This document shows positions 34,306 to 42,785 of a DNA stretch of 45,005 nt, in pieces. Positions within the stretch are counted from its first letter, which is position 1; the number at the start of each line of letters is the position of its first letter. The stretch lies in NCBI GenBank assembly GCA_023255415.1, contig JALRIN010000025.1, positions 1 to 45,005 on the forward strand, given 5' to 3'. The notes under the pieces are model-generated. The model did not search any database. It saw only the letters and a program-made list of their open reading frames with translations, and was not told where the DNA came from. Both the position numbers and the translations under genes were made by a program. The DNA comes from Cypionkella sp. GTDB taxonomy: Bacteria; Pseudomonadota; Alphaproteobacteria; Rhodobacterales; Rhodobacteraceae.

Positions 34306-35045
34306 CAGATCAGTGGCGGGCGGGCAGCGCCCTCAAAGGGAAAGCGGGCCCGAAAATCGCTGGCCATGGTCTCGAAGGGCACCCATTCGATGCCGGCATG
34401 GCTGTTGATATAGTCGATCAACCTCTCCAGCATCAGCAACATCTGCGGGCGGCCAGAAACATCGGGATGAATGGTGATCGGGAAGATGCCATAGTCCATC
34501 TCTCGGTAAACCCAATCGAACTGATCGCGCCACATTTGTTCGATGTCGCGGGGGTTTACAAAGCCATGGCTGTTCGGCGCGCCCTTGATAAACATCATCG
34601 GCGGAAGATCGTCGACATACCAATTGGCTGCAATGCCAACCAGGTCGATCTCATGACCATGCTTTAGGGGATGCATCCAATCAGCCGCGCGTTTGGAATA
34701 ATCGATCACGTTCCACGCATCGCCCACCCGCGCATAAAACGGCAGAAAATCGCGGTAGCCTTGGCTGTGATCATAGTCAAAGCCGTATTTCAGCAAAAAC
34801 GCTGCTGTTGAGGCCGAGATCTCCCACCAAGGCGCCACATAGCCGCGCGGCTTTTGCCCTGTCAGCGCGTCGATCAACTCGATGGATTTGACCAGCACAT
34901 CTTCTTCTTGGCTGGGCGTCATCGCCACCGGGTTTTCGTGCAAATAGCCATGCACGCCGATTTCGTGACCGGCTTTGACAATCATCTCCATCTCTTTCGG
35001 AAAGGTTTCAAGGCTATGGCCTGGAATGAAAAAGCTGGTTTTCAT
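34305..35045 (-). pseudogene. Polysaccharide deacetylase, N-terminally truncated
   Basis: Remaining 246 residues of a NodB-fold deacetylase (PuuE/allantoinase-like COG0726 group, usually ~300). From KTSFFIPGHSLETFP onward the family sequence is intact, with the metal motif HGYLHE, the ISASTAAFLLKYGFDYDHSQ block and a C-terminal TIHPDVSGRP. The N-terminal strand with the catalytic Asp (usually SFDVD-like) is missing and replaced upstream by a probable IS fragment. An ATG happens to sit at the breakpoint, so a protein could still be made, but it would lack the catalytic base. It is in the same direction as the broken ABC genes upstream and was probably part of that operon. Confidence 0.75.
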
Positions 35046-35225
35046 TGCGTCGAGAATGGCAGTGCAAAAGTGAGCGATGGAAGTGGCGTGATAATCTCGC
35101 TGCGGGCAGCGTAAAATGTTGCCACTTTGGCCCTTGCTGGTTGCAGGGAGAGCAGGAGATTTTAGTCGTGGATTTGTATTTGAAGCTTCGCCTCGCGCGT
35201 CGGGGCGATATGCTCGAAAGGTTGC
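35046..35225 (+). mobile_element. Probable IS21-family left-end remnant with istA 5' fragment
   Basis: DNA between the truncated deacetylase and binding-protein remnants matches neither gene. On the plus strand AGGAG at 35154 precedes GTG at 35168 and a frame VDLYLKLRLARRGDML, which resembles the start of IS21-type IstA transposases before it ends abruptly against the transporter remnant. The left portion has internal inverted words (CAAAAGTG near 35066 and CACTTTGG near 35123), as expected of IS21-type ends. There is no right end and no istB. I infer an insertion followed by an IS-adjacent deletion. The family assignment is from memory of motif style. Confidence 0.5.
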
Positions 35226-35579
35226 CCGACAGACCCAAACCGCCGCCCCAGCTGCGATAACCTTCCTTCAGCGGCTGATAGACGCAAGCAATGCCCTGAG
35301 ATTTCACCGCGGTGATTGCCGGCGACCACATCGACTGAATAACCACCTCGCCCGAAGCCATCAGGTTGACGCTTTCGTCAAAGGATTTCCAGAAGGCGCG
35401 GAACTGGCCAGCCTTTTTCGCCTCGGTAAAGATCGCGATGGTCTTGTCGATTTCATCGTGGTCATATTGCCTTTGTCGGCGTATTTGATCTCGCCCATGG
35501 CCTCGCAGACCATCGCCATATCCATGATCCCGATCGACGAAATATCAAGGATCGAGGCCTTGCCCTTGAATTCAGGGTT
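35222..35579 (-). pseudogene. Periplasmic polyamine-binding protein, C-terminal fragment, frameshifted
   Basis: Read on the minus strand from 35579, NPEFKGKASILDISSIGIMD is typical of the middle of a spermidine/putrescine-binding protein. The reading continues to KYADKGNM and then shifts by one base near 35460 (probably one C lost from a C-run); in the new frame it goes on as DEIDKTIAIFTEAKKAGQF, FWKSFDESVNLMASGEVV and GYRSWGGGLGLSG, then stops matching at the IS fragment. Both N-terminal and C-terminal ends are gone. It is in frame with the ATPase upstream, so the first part would be made as a fusion. Confidence 0.75.
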
Positions 35580-36308
35580 CAGCACATTGTGCCCGCCCAT
35601 AAAGCGCGCAACAAATTCGGTATTGGGGGCGTTGAACACATCGCGTGCCGAGCCCGCTTGTTCGATCACCGCATTGTTCATCACCACCACCTGATCGGCC
35701 GGAGCCAAGGCCTCGTCCTGGCCATGGGTGACATGCAAAAAGGTGATGCCCAACTCGCGCTGCAACCGCTTCAGCTCGGCCCGCATCCGAATGCGCAGGA
35801 AGGGGTTCAGGGCCGACAAAGGCTCGTCCAGCAGCAGCACCTGCGGTTTGGTGATCAGCGCGCGGGCCCACGCAATGCGCTGTTGTTGGCCGCCCGACAG
35901 CTGCGCCGGCATCCGCTGCGCCAGCGCCGCCATATCCACCAGTTCCAGCATTTCAGCCGCAGCGCGGTGCCGCTCGGGTCTATCGACGCCCTTCATTTTT
36001 AGGCTGAAGGCAACATTGTCGATCAGGCTCAGATGCGGAAACAGCGCATAGTTTTGAAACATCATCGCGGTGCCACGCTGGGCGGGCAGCAGCTTCGAGA
36101 TATCCTTGCCCGCCAGAATGATCGCGCCATCGCTGACCGCTTCATGCCCTGCAATCATCCGCAGCGTCGAGGATTTGCCGCAGCCCGAGGGCCCCAGCAG
36201 GCAGACATAGCTGCCGCTTGGAAACAGATGGCTGACCGCGTCGACAGCTACCGTGCTGCCATAGCGTTTGGTCAGAGCCACAAGTTCCAAATCAAGCAAA
36301 GTGCGCAC
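35361..36308 (-). pseudogene. ABC ATP-binding protein (PotA-like), truncated and fused to binding-protein fragment
   Basis: An open frame of 315 codons with a GTG start. Residues 1-243 are a polyamine-type ATPase: Walker A GPSGCGKSS, Q-loop MMFQNYALFPHL, signature LSGGQQQR and Walker B VLLLDEPLSALN. Decay marks are visible: the D-loop Asp is Asn (SALN) and the usual THDQ is THGQ. After FMGGHNVL the TOBE domain is absent and the frame runs into binding-protein sequence (from 35579), then a frameshift adds unrelated residues to the stop. Permease genes expected between are missing. It is divergent from the GntR-type regulator, which probably once controlled it. Confidence 0.78.
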
Positions 36309-36555
36309 ACCTAACCCCCAAGCTAAGGTCTTGGGATGATCATGGCGGTGCCAGCCTTGGCCATGGCAAGCCTGCGCCCATCTTGCTTGGCTGGAAACCT
36401 TGTCCGCCTATTTGCGCGGCACTAACTTTTCATATTGCCCGCAAAGCAATCTAAAATTGTCTACAATTTATCATAAAAATGCCGACAAGGCGCGGCTGTT
36501 GGCTTTTGAAGGAAATCATCTTAGGACAGAGCCATGCCAAAGTTGATTTAGACCC
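36309..36555. other. Divergent regulatory region of the GntR-type gene and broken ABC operon
   Basis: About 250 bases. The half near the GntR gene is AT-rich and contains the perfect palindrome at 36454-36469. The half near the ATPase shows no special feature. No gene is supported. Confidence 0.5.
36454..36469. promoter_or_regulatory. Palindromic operator candidate for the GntR/FCD regulator
   Basis: AAATTGT-CT-ACAATTT, perfect 7-base arms with a two-base centre. It contains TTGTCTACAA, close to the TNGTNNNACNA-type sites bound by FadR-subfamily GntR proteins. It sits about 90 bases before the regulator gene and 145 bases before the ATPase gene, in an AT-rich stretch. Confidence 0.6.
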
Positions 36556-37251
36556 ATGCTTCTGCAATCCGATCTTCCGCTTAACCCCAGTTCAGACGAT
36601 ATCGTCGGGTCGCTGCGGCGGGCCATCCTGGCGCATCGCGTGGCGCCGGGGTCGAAATTGGTCGAAGACGAGGTCAGCGATGTGTTTGGCGTGGGCCGTT
36701 CGATTGCGCGCACCGCTCTGCAGGCTTTGGCGCATGAGGGCTTGGTGACGATCATCCGCAATCGCGGTGCCTTTGTCGCAGACCCGGGGGTGCGCGAGGC
36801 GCGTGAAGTCTTTGAAGCCCGCGCCCTGCTGGAACCCCGCACTGCACGTTCGGCGGCAGAGCGTGCCACGCCTGCCGCGGTCAAGCTGTTGCACAAACAT
36901 ATCGCGGCAGAGCATCAGGCCCTGCAGGCGGGCGATCTGGGCAAGGCGGTCTATCTCTCGGGGCTTTATCACATGGCGATTGCTGATCTGGCGGATCAAG
37001 CCACCATCGCGGCGATGATCTCGACGCTTGTGGCGCGCTCGTCTTTGATTGTGGCGCTCTATTGGCGTCGCCCGCAGGCGCTGTGCGAAAGCCATGTGCA
37101 TCACGCGCTGACTGACGCCATTGCTGCACATGACGGCGCGCGGGCGGAAGATCTGATGAAGGGCCATCTGGTGGACCTGTTAGCCAACCTTGATCTGCGT
37201 GAAAAGCTGCAGATCGGCGGGTCGCTGTGCGATATCTTGCGGCAGGCCTAG
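36556..37251 (+). CDS. GntR family transcriptional regulator, FCD (FadR) subfamily
   Basis: DNA-binding regulator, 231 residues. The N-terminal winged helix is about 15-80 (SLRRAILAHRVAPGSKLVEDEVSDVFGV and ALAHEGLVTIIRNRGAFV, split here for length). The C-terminal FCD domain (about 90-220) has ARALLEPRTARSAAER and metal/ligand-site histidines in GLYHMAIADLAD and CESHVHHALTDAI. It probably regulates the divergent ABC/deacetylase operon; the ligand may be a polyamine or nucleobase-type compound. Its stop shares CTAG with the convergent amidase stop. Confidence 0.9.
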   Translation: MLLQSDLPLNPSSDDIVGSLRRAILAHRVAPGSKLVEDEVSDVFGVGRSIARTALQALAHEGLVTIIRNRGAFVADPGVREAREVFEARALLEPRTARSAAERATPAAVKLLHKHIAAEHQALQAGDLGKAVYLSGLYHMAIADLADQATIAAMISTLVARSSLIVALYWRRPQALCESHVHHALTDAIAAHDGARAEDLMKGHLVDLLANLDLREKLQIGGSLCDILRQA

Positions 37252-38627
37252 CCCACCACCGGAATGGCTGCGCCAAGAAGATCGCCCAGATCCAGCAGCA
37301 GATCTTCGCGGAACAGATCAGCCACCAATTGCACTCCGACAGGCGTCTCTCCAACCGCGCCCGTGGTCACTGTCAGCCCCGGCAGCCCCATCAGAGGCAG
37401 GCCGATTTGCAGGGTTTGCGCCTCGATCACTGCATCAAAATCGCTTTGCGAGGCGACATCACGGTGATCAGCAAAGGGCAATTCGCCCGAAACCGGGCAC
37501 AACAGCACGGGGTAGTCGGCAAAAAACGCCCGCCATTGCCGCACCAAGCGCGAGCGGGTGGCAAACAGGTCCATAAAGCCGTTCAGATCGGGTTCGGGCG
37601 CGTGACGGCACAGGTTTTCATAGACAAAAATCGCGTCAGGATCGCCCTCGGCATAGATCGCAGCCCCGCCGGTGCGGCGCATCTCGGCCAGCCATAGGCG
37701 CAGCTGCACCGCCACGGCTTCGCGCAAGGGCGGCGGTTGCACCTCCTCTACCTGCCAGCCCGCAGCTTCGGCCTTGTCAGCGGCTTGGCGCAGCGCTGCG
37801 CGAATGGCAGGGTCCACCACCATGCCTTCGGGCGCGATACAAAGTGCCAAACGGCGCGACGCGGCAGGGCCTATCAGCGGCATCGGCATTGACCAAGGAT
37901 CGCGGCTGTCGGGCACCGCCATCGCCGTCAGCGCCAGCCGCAAATCGGCAATCGAGCGCGCAATCGGCCCCGAAACCGCCATCAACTGCGCTCCAATCAA
38001 GCGATCCGCCCCCGTGGCATTGAAGGCCGGCACCCGCCCCAGCGAGGGGCGCAGGCCATGCACGCCACAGGCATAGGCCGGATAGCGCACCGATCCCGCA
38101 ATATCGGTGCCATGCCCAATCGGCCCCATGCCGCTGGCCACCGCAGCCGCAGCCCCACCCGAAGATCCGCCGGGGGTCAGATCTGGATTGCGCGGGTTGA
38201 TCGTCGCCCCATGCAAAGAGTTGCGGGTAAACCAGCGCAGGGAAAACGCAGGCGTATTGCTGCGGCCAATGATGATCGCCCCCGCGCGGCGCAGATTGGC
38301 AACCACGGGGCTGTCTTGGGTCGCCATCAACCCCTTTTGCAGGCGCAAACCATTGGTGGTGGCAAATCCCGCCTGATCGGTGATCACCTTGATCGTCACC
38401 GGAACTCCCGCCATCGGCCCCAGCGCTTGGCCTGCGGCAAAGGCGCGGTCCTGCGCATCGGCTTGGGCCAAGGCCTCTTCGTCGCAGCGCTGCACAATGG
38501 CGTTCAGTCGCGGGTTCACCGCATCAATCCGCGCCAAGGCCGAAGCCACAAGGGCGCGCGCCGAGGTTTCCCCCGCGCCAAGGGCTGCGCGCATTTCGGT
38601 TGCGGTCAGGCTGTAAAGCTGCGGCAT
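37248..38627 (-). CDS. Amidase (amidase signature family)
   Basis: Amide hydrolase, 459 residues, with the Ser-Ser-Lys machinery: Lys in GVPVTIKVITDQAG (near 80), the Gly/Ser-rich block TPGGSSGGAAAAVASG, and the nucleophile Ser in DIAGSVRYPAYACG. The substrate is unknown; a GatA role is unlikely since it stands alone. The ATG at 38627 has GGGGG upstream; ATG at 38639 is an alternative with no ribosome site. It converges on the GntR-type gene and may act in the same pathway. Confidence 0.9.
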   Translation of the reverse strand: MPQLYSLTATEMRAALGAGETSARALVASALARIDAVNPRLNAIVQRCDEEALAQADAQDRAFAAGQALGPMAGVPVTIKVITDQAGFATTNGLRLQKGLMATQDSPVVANLRRAGAIIIGRSNTPAFSLRWFTRNSLHGATINPRNPDLTPGGSSGGAAAAVASGMGPIGHGTDIAGSVRYPAYACGVHGLRPSLGRVPAFNATGADRLIGAQLMAVSGPIARSIADLRLALTAMAVPDSRDPWSMPMPLIGPAASRRLALCIAPEGMVVDPAIRAALRQAADKAEAAGWQVEEVQPPPLREAVAVQLRLWLAEMRRTGGAAIYAEGDPDAIFVYENLCRHAPEPDLNGFMDLFATRSRLVRQWRAFFADYPVLLCPVSGELPFADHRDVASQSDFDAVIEAQTLQIGLPLMGLPGLTVTTGAVGETPVGVQLVADLFREDLLLDLGDLLGAAIPVVG

Positions 38628-38814
38628 CTGGGCCCCCATGTGCACAATCAGGTTCTGCACAAGCCTGACGCGCCTGCACCGAAAAGAGAACCCCAAAGCA
38701 GCAAGGCAAAGCCGTCTTTGCGCCACTGGATCGTTGATTTTCTGAGGGTGGATGCAGAACCGTCGCGCCAAGGTCGCAGTCAAGGCCATGATTCTGTTTA
38801 AATCCCTGCCGGAT

Positions 38815-38901
38815 TGGTGCGGATGAAAGGACTCGAACCTTCACTCCGATTAAAGAACAGCGACCTCAACGCTGCGCGTCTACCAATTCCGCCACATCCG
38901 C
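38815..38901 (-). tRNA. tRNA-Leu (anticodon GAG)
   Basis: An 87-base class II tRNA. The acceptor arms GCGGATG / CATCCGC pair fully, followed by encoded ACCA. The D arm has GAATTGGTAGACGC; the anticodon stem CAGCG/CGCTG encloses TTGAGGT, giving anticodon GAG; a long variable arm and GTTCGAGTC T-loop follow. All parts of a leucine tRNA are present. Confidence 0.95.
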
Positions 38902-38926
38902 ACTTAGATCCGGCTAGGATGGGGGC

Positions 38927-38955
38927 TATCTAGCGACAGATCCTGCCGATGAAAA
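38927..38955 (-). promoter_or_regulatory. Candidate promoter of tRNA-Leu
   Basis: On the minus strand TTTTCA (38955-38950) and TAGATA (38932-38927) are separated by 17 bases. Transcription would start about 20 bases before the mature tRNA 5' end. The -35 box is only moderate. Confidence 0.45.
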
Positions 38956-39056
38956 GAGGGATTCTGCATATGCTTCAAACTCTGCGCCCCACCATGGTTG
39001 CATTCGCCACCAAGGCGGGCCATTTCTGACAGCGCGGCAGCAAAAGGCGGGACAAA

Positions 39057-39716
39057 ATGGCACAAGATCGGGTCGAATGGCGGCATCTGGCAGGGCTTGC
39101 CCCCTACGTCGAAACCCTGGCCGCGATGGAGGCACGTGTTGCCGAAATTGCCGCAGGCACCGCCGCCGAGGCGATTTGGTTGCTGGAACATCCGCCACTT
39201 TATACCGCAGGCACCTCGGCGCAGGCCGCGGATCTGACAGACCCCGACCGCTTTCCGGTCTTTGTGGCCGGGCGCGGCGGCCAATATACCTACCATGGCC
39301 CCGGCCAGCGGGTGGCCTATACGATGTTGAACCTGAACACCCGGGGCCGCGATGTGCGCCAATTTGTCTGCGCCCTGGAAAACTGGGTTATCGCCACTTT
39401 GGCCGAGTTCAATGTGCGCGGCGAGCGTCGCAGCGGCCGTGTCGGCGTCTGGGTGGTGCGCCACGATCTTGCCCCCAATCCCGATGGCAGCCTGCGCGAA
39501 GACAAAATCGCCGCAATCGGGGTCAAGCTGCACAAGTGGGTCAGCTTTCACGGCATTTCGATCAATGTCGAACCGGATTTGTCGCATTTCTCGGGCATTG
39601 TGCCTTGCGGCATCCGCGAACATGGCGTCACGTCGCTGGTTGATCTGGGCCTGCCTGTCACCCTCGCCGATCTGGATGCGGCGCTGATGACGACATTTCC
39701 CCGCTTTTTTCCTTAA
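39057..39716 (+). CDS. lipB: Lipoyl(octanoyl) transferase
   Basis: Transfers octanoyl from acyl carrier protein to lipoyl domains, the first step of lipoate synthesis. It is 219 residues. Seen are WLLEHPPLYTAGTSA, GRGGQYTYHGPGQRVAY, and the catalytic pair Lys in IAAIGVKLHKW and Cys in SGIVPCGI. AAGGCGGG lies before the ATG. Confidence 0.95.
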   Translation: MAQDRVEWRHLAGLAPYVETLAAMEARVAEIAAGTAAEAIWLLEHPPLYTAGTSAQAADLTDPDRFPVFVAGRGGQYTYHGPGQRVAYTMLNLNTRGRDVRQFVCALENWVIATLAEFNVRGERRSGRVGVWVVRHDLAPNPDGSLREDKIAAIGVKLHKWVSFHGISINVEPDLSHFSGIVPCGIREHGVTSLVDLGLPVTLADLDAALMTTFPRFFP

Positions 39717-39837
39717 GGTCCGCGATGCGACCATCCGCCCTTTGCATTTCCACCTAAGGCAGTGCAGGATACCAGTTCGCCAAGGGCTGTGACCGCTATG
39801 ATGGACAACGCCCCGCCACCTGCTTGATGAGGACATT

Positions 39838-40257
39838 ATGACCAAACACAGCCTGATTCCCGCCCTCGCGCTTACGCTGCTTGCTGCCCCTGCTTTTGCA
39901 GGCGATGCGGCCAAGGGCGAATCTGATTTCAAGAAATGCAAAGCTTGCCATTCGATCGTGGCCGATGACGGCACCGCAATTGTCAAAGGCGGCAAAGTCG
40001 GCCCGAATCTTTACGGTGTGATTGGCCGTCAGATCGGCAGCCTTGACGGCTTCAACTACGGCGATTCGATCAAAGCCGCAGGCGCGGATGGCTCGGTCTG
40101 GGATGAAGCAAGACTTGCGATCTATGTTGCAGACCCTACTGCTTGGCTGAAAGAGAAAACCGGCGATGCCAAGGCAAAATCGAAAATGGCGTTCAAGCTG
40201 ACCTCGGGCGGCGAAGACATGGCGGCCTATCTGGCTTCGGTCAAACCCGCGCAATAA
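39838..40257 (+). CDS. cycA: Cytochrome c2/c550-type periplasmic cytochrome c
   Basis: Soluble electron carrier, 139 residues, with signal peptide (about 1-21, APAFAG), heme motif CKACH, the GPNLYGVIGR segment, and methionine ligand region in KSKMAFKL. The extended form (TAWLKEKTGDAKAKSKM) matches Rhodobacter/Paracoccus c2/c550. It is followed by a strong terminator and then by ctaD. It probably carries electrons from the bc1 complex to the aa3-type oxidase; in phototrophs it would also serve the reaction centre. Confidence 0.9.
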   Translation: MTKHSLIPALALTLLAAPAFAGDAAKGESDFKKCKACHSIVADDGTAIVKGGKVGPNLYGVIGRQIGSLDGFNYGDSIKAAGADGSVWDEARLAIYVADPTAWLKEKTGDAKAKSKMAFKLTSGGEDMAAYLASVKPAQ

Positions 40258-40279
40258 GCCCGGCAAAGCCGCACAAACC

Positions 40280-40314
40280 ACCGGCCCGCGTGAAAGCACG
40301 CGGCCGGTTTTTTT
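40280..40314 (+). terminator. Rho-independent terminator of the cytochrome c gene
   Basis: A 12-base-pair stem (ACCGGCC-CGCGTG against CACGCGGCCGGT, one bulged C) with an AAAG loop and a run of seven T. It starts 23 bases after the stop. Confidence 0.9.
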
Positions 40315-40420
40315 CTGCCCAGGCGGCAAAGCGACGCAGATCCTTCTGTGCGACATTGCGCCTCAGGCAAGGCCAAGCTGCCGGAACCGCATAAAAATCT
40401 TTCAAAATCGGCCTGAAAAA

Positions 40421-40434
40421 TTGATCTGGATCAA
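40421..40434. promoter_or_regulatory. FNR-type (FnrL) binding site upstream of ctaD
   Basis: TTGATCTGGATCAA is a perfect match to the FNR consensus TTGAT-N4-ATCAA. It lies about 110 bases before the ctaD ATG and after the terminator of the upstream gene, so ctaD is the target. A possible promoter TTGCCC-17-TAAACA begins at 40444. Oxygen control of the aa3 oxidase by an FNR-type regulator is expected in this group; the direction of control cannot be read here. Confidence 0.8.
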
Positions 40435-40536
40435 AGTCAGACATTGCCCTAGCCCCGCCTGCAAACTAAACAGGTCTTGTAATCCGTTATGGCGTCGCCA
40501 TGCGCGGAGAAGATGCAATGATAACGGGAGATGCCA

Positions 40537-42207
40537 ATGGCCGACGCAGCCATCCATGGCCACGATCATGACACACGCGGGTTCTTCACCCGCTGGTTCA
40601 TGTCGACGAACCATAAAGATATCGGGATTCTGTACCTGTTCACCTCGGCGCTAGTCGGCTTTATCTCGGTGGTCTTCACCGTGTATATGCGGATGGAGCT
40701 GATGGAACCCGGCGTGCAATACATGTGCATGGAGGGGATGCGCTTTGTCGCAGACGCCACGCGCGAATGCACCCCGAACGGCCACTTCTGGAACACCACT
40801 GTTACCGCACATGGCATCTTGATGATGTTCTTTGTGGTTATTCCGGCGCTGTTTGGCGGCTTTGGCAACTACTTCATGCCGCTGCAAATCGGCGCGCCAG
40901 ATATGGCCTTCCCGCGGATGAACAACCTGTCCTACTGGATGTATGTCGCGGGCACCTCGCTTGCTGTGGCCTCGCTTTTGTCGCCTGGTGGCGATGACCA
41001 GCTGGGTTCGGGCGTCGGCTGGGTGCTTTACCCACCGCTGTCGGTGCGTGAAGGCGGCTATTCGATGGACCTTGCGATCTTTGCGGTGCACTTGTCGGGG
41101 GCCTCGTCGATTCTTGGCGCGATCAACATGATCACCACCTTCCTGAACATGCGCACCCCGGGCATGACCCTGCACAAAGTGCCGCTGTTCGGCTGGTCGA
41201 TCTTCATCACCGCATGGCTGATCTTGCTCGCACTTCCGGTTCTGGCTGGCGCGATCACCATGCTTCTGATGGATCGCAACTTCGGCACCACATTCTTCGA
41301 TCCTTCGGGCGGTGGCGATCCGATCCTCTATCAGCACATCCTGTGGTTCTTTGGGCACCCCGAAGTTTATATCATCATCATTCCGGGCTTTGGCATCATC
41401 AGCCACATCATTGCCACCTTCTCACGCAAGCCGATCTTTGGCTACCTGCCGATGGTTTACGCAATGGTTGCAATCGGAGTTCTGGGCTTCGTCGTCTGGG
41501 CGCACCACATGTATACCGTTGGTATGTCGCTGACCCAGCAGTCCTACTTCATGCTCGCCACCATGGTGATCGCAGTGCCCACGGGCGTTAAGATCTTCTC
41601 GTGGATCGCGACGATGTGGGGTGGTTCGGTCGAGTTCAAATCTCCGATGGTTTGGGCGTTCGGCTTCCTCTTCCTCTTCACCGTAGGCGGCGTGACCGGT
41701 ATCGTTCTGTCGCAGGCTGGTGTGGACCGTGCCTACCACGACACCTACTACGTGATTGCGCACTTCCACTATGTGATGTCGCTCGGCGCCGTGTTCGCGA
41801 TCTTTGCAGGTATCTACTTCTACCTGCCTAAGATGTCGGGCCGCGCTGCTCCCGAGTGGGCCGCCAAGCTGCACTTCTGGATGATGTTCATCGGTGCAAA
41901 CCTGACCTTCTTCCCGCAGCACTTCCTTGGCCGTCAGGGTATGCCGCGCCGCTATATCGACTATCCGGAGGCCTTTGCGCACTGGAATTACATCTCGTCG
42001 ATCGGTGCGTTCATTGCCTTCGCGTCCTTCGTGTTCTTCATCGGTGTTCTCGCCTACACCCTGCTTGCAGGCCGCCGCGTGACCGAGCCGAACCCGTGGA
42101 ACGAATACGCTGACACCCTCGAGTGGACCCTGCCCTCGCCGCCGCCCGAACACACCTTCGAGCAGCTGCCCAAGCAGTCCGATTGGGACAAGAGCCACGC
42201 CCACTAA
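40537..42207 (+). CDS. ctaD: Cytochrome c oxidase aa3-type subunit I
   Basis: Catalytic subunit of the proton-pumping terminal oxidase, 556 residues, twelve membrane helices. Heme a ligand His is near 92 (TVTAHGILMMFF); the heme a3/CuB site shows WFFGHPEVYIIIIPGFG (with the cross-linked Tyr), AHHMYTVG and the IAHFHYVMS pair. The ATG at 40537 is preferred to 40531 because GGGAG is six bases before it. Subunit II, III and assembly genes are not adjacent, which is usual in Rhodobacterales. Confidence 0.97.
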   Translation: MADAAIHGHDHDTRGFFTRWFMSTNHKDIGILYLFTSALVGFISVVFTVYMRMELMEPGVQYMCMEGMRFVADATRECTPNGHFWNTTVTAHGILMMFFVVIPALFGGFGNYFMPLQIGAPDMAFPRMNNLSYWMYVAGTSLAVASLLSPGGDDQLGSGVGWVLYPPLSVREGGYSMDLAIFAVHLSGASSILGAINMITTFLNMRTPGMTLHKVPLFGWSIFITAWLILLALPVLAGAITMLLMDRNFGTTFFDPSGGGDPILYQHILWFFGHPEVYIIIIPGFGIISHIIATFSRKPIFGYLPMVYAMVAIGVLGFVVWAHHMYTVGMSLTQQSYFMLATMVIAVPTGVKIFSWIATMWGGSVEFKSPMVWAFGFLFLFTVGGVTGIVLSQAGVDRAYHDTYYVIAHFHYVMSLGAVFAIFAGIYFYLPKMSGRAAPEWAAKLHFWMMFIGANLTFFPQHFLGRQGMPRRYIDYPEAFAHWNYISSIGAFIAFASFVFFIGVLAYTLLAGRRVTEPNPWNEYADTLEWTLPSPPPEHTFEQLPKQSDWDKSHAH

Positions 42208-42230
42208 GGCACGCTCTTCAGAAAATCAGG

Positions 42231-42263
42231 AAAAGCCTCGCTCTGTGCGGGGCTTTTTCTTTT
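42231..42263 (+). terminator. Rho-independent terminator of ctaD
   Basis: An 11-base stem AAAAGCCTCGC / GCGGGGCTTTT (one T-G pair), a five-base loop and a T-rich tail. It lies 24 bases after the ctaD stop. Confidence 0.88.
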
Positions 42264-42301
42264 GGAGCTGTTAGATTGCCGACAGATCACGAGGTGAAAG
42301 T

Positions 42302-42718
42302 ATGTATCCAGCGCTCATCCCCGAACTCGGCGTTACCGATTTCAAAACATCGCTGCACTTCTATTGCGAGGTGATTGGCTTCGGCGTCGATTATCAGCGC
42401 CCCGAAGAAGGCTTTGCCATGCTAAGGCTTGGTGGGGCATATCTTATGCTAGACCAGATCGGCCTTGGGCGGACCTTCGGCCTGCAAGATGGACCCATCA
42501 GCCAACCACCAGGGTTCAACATCCAATTTGAAGTCCCTGCCCTCGCCCCGATCATTTCGCGCCTTGAGACGCACGGCACCGACTGGATTTTGCCACCCGA
42601 ACACAAGTGGTGTCGACGCCGCGATGAAGAGGTCGGCAATTACCAATGTGTTTTTGCAGATCCCGACGGATATCGCTTACGGCCATTTGAATCCCTTGGC
42701 TCCCGACCTGCGACATAG
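42302..42718 (+). CDS. VOC family protein (bleomycin-resistance/glyoxalase-like)
   Basis: A 138-residue protein of the vicinal oxygen chelate fold. The start ALIPELGVTDFKTSLHFYCEV and the end FADPDGYRLRPFESLG are typical of small bleomycin-resistance-like VOC proteins. Substrate and metal use are unknown. It stands alone between ctaD and the DUF2244 gene; the terminator before it means it needs its own promoter. Confidence 0.8.
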   Translation: MYPALIPELGVTDFKTSLHFYCEVIGFGVDYQRPEEGFAMLRLGGAYLMLDQIGLGRTFGLQDGPISQPPGFNIQFEVPALAPIISRLETHGTDWILPPEHKWCRRRDEEVGNYQCVFADPDGYRLRPFESLGSRPAT

Positions 42719-42785
42719 GCGCGACTTGCTGAGACCACTTGCCCGACTATGTTTCCCTCGGAGTCTCAACGGAACATAGACGAAA

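Noticed and set aside
40489..40501. Palindrome ATGGCG-T-CGCCAT before ctaD as a second operator.
   Set aside because: Short arms in GC-rich DNA and no match to a known site; chance is likely.
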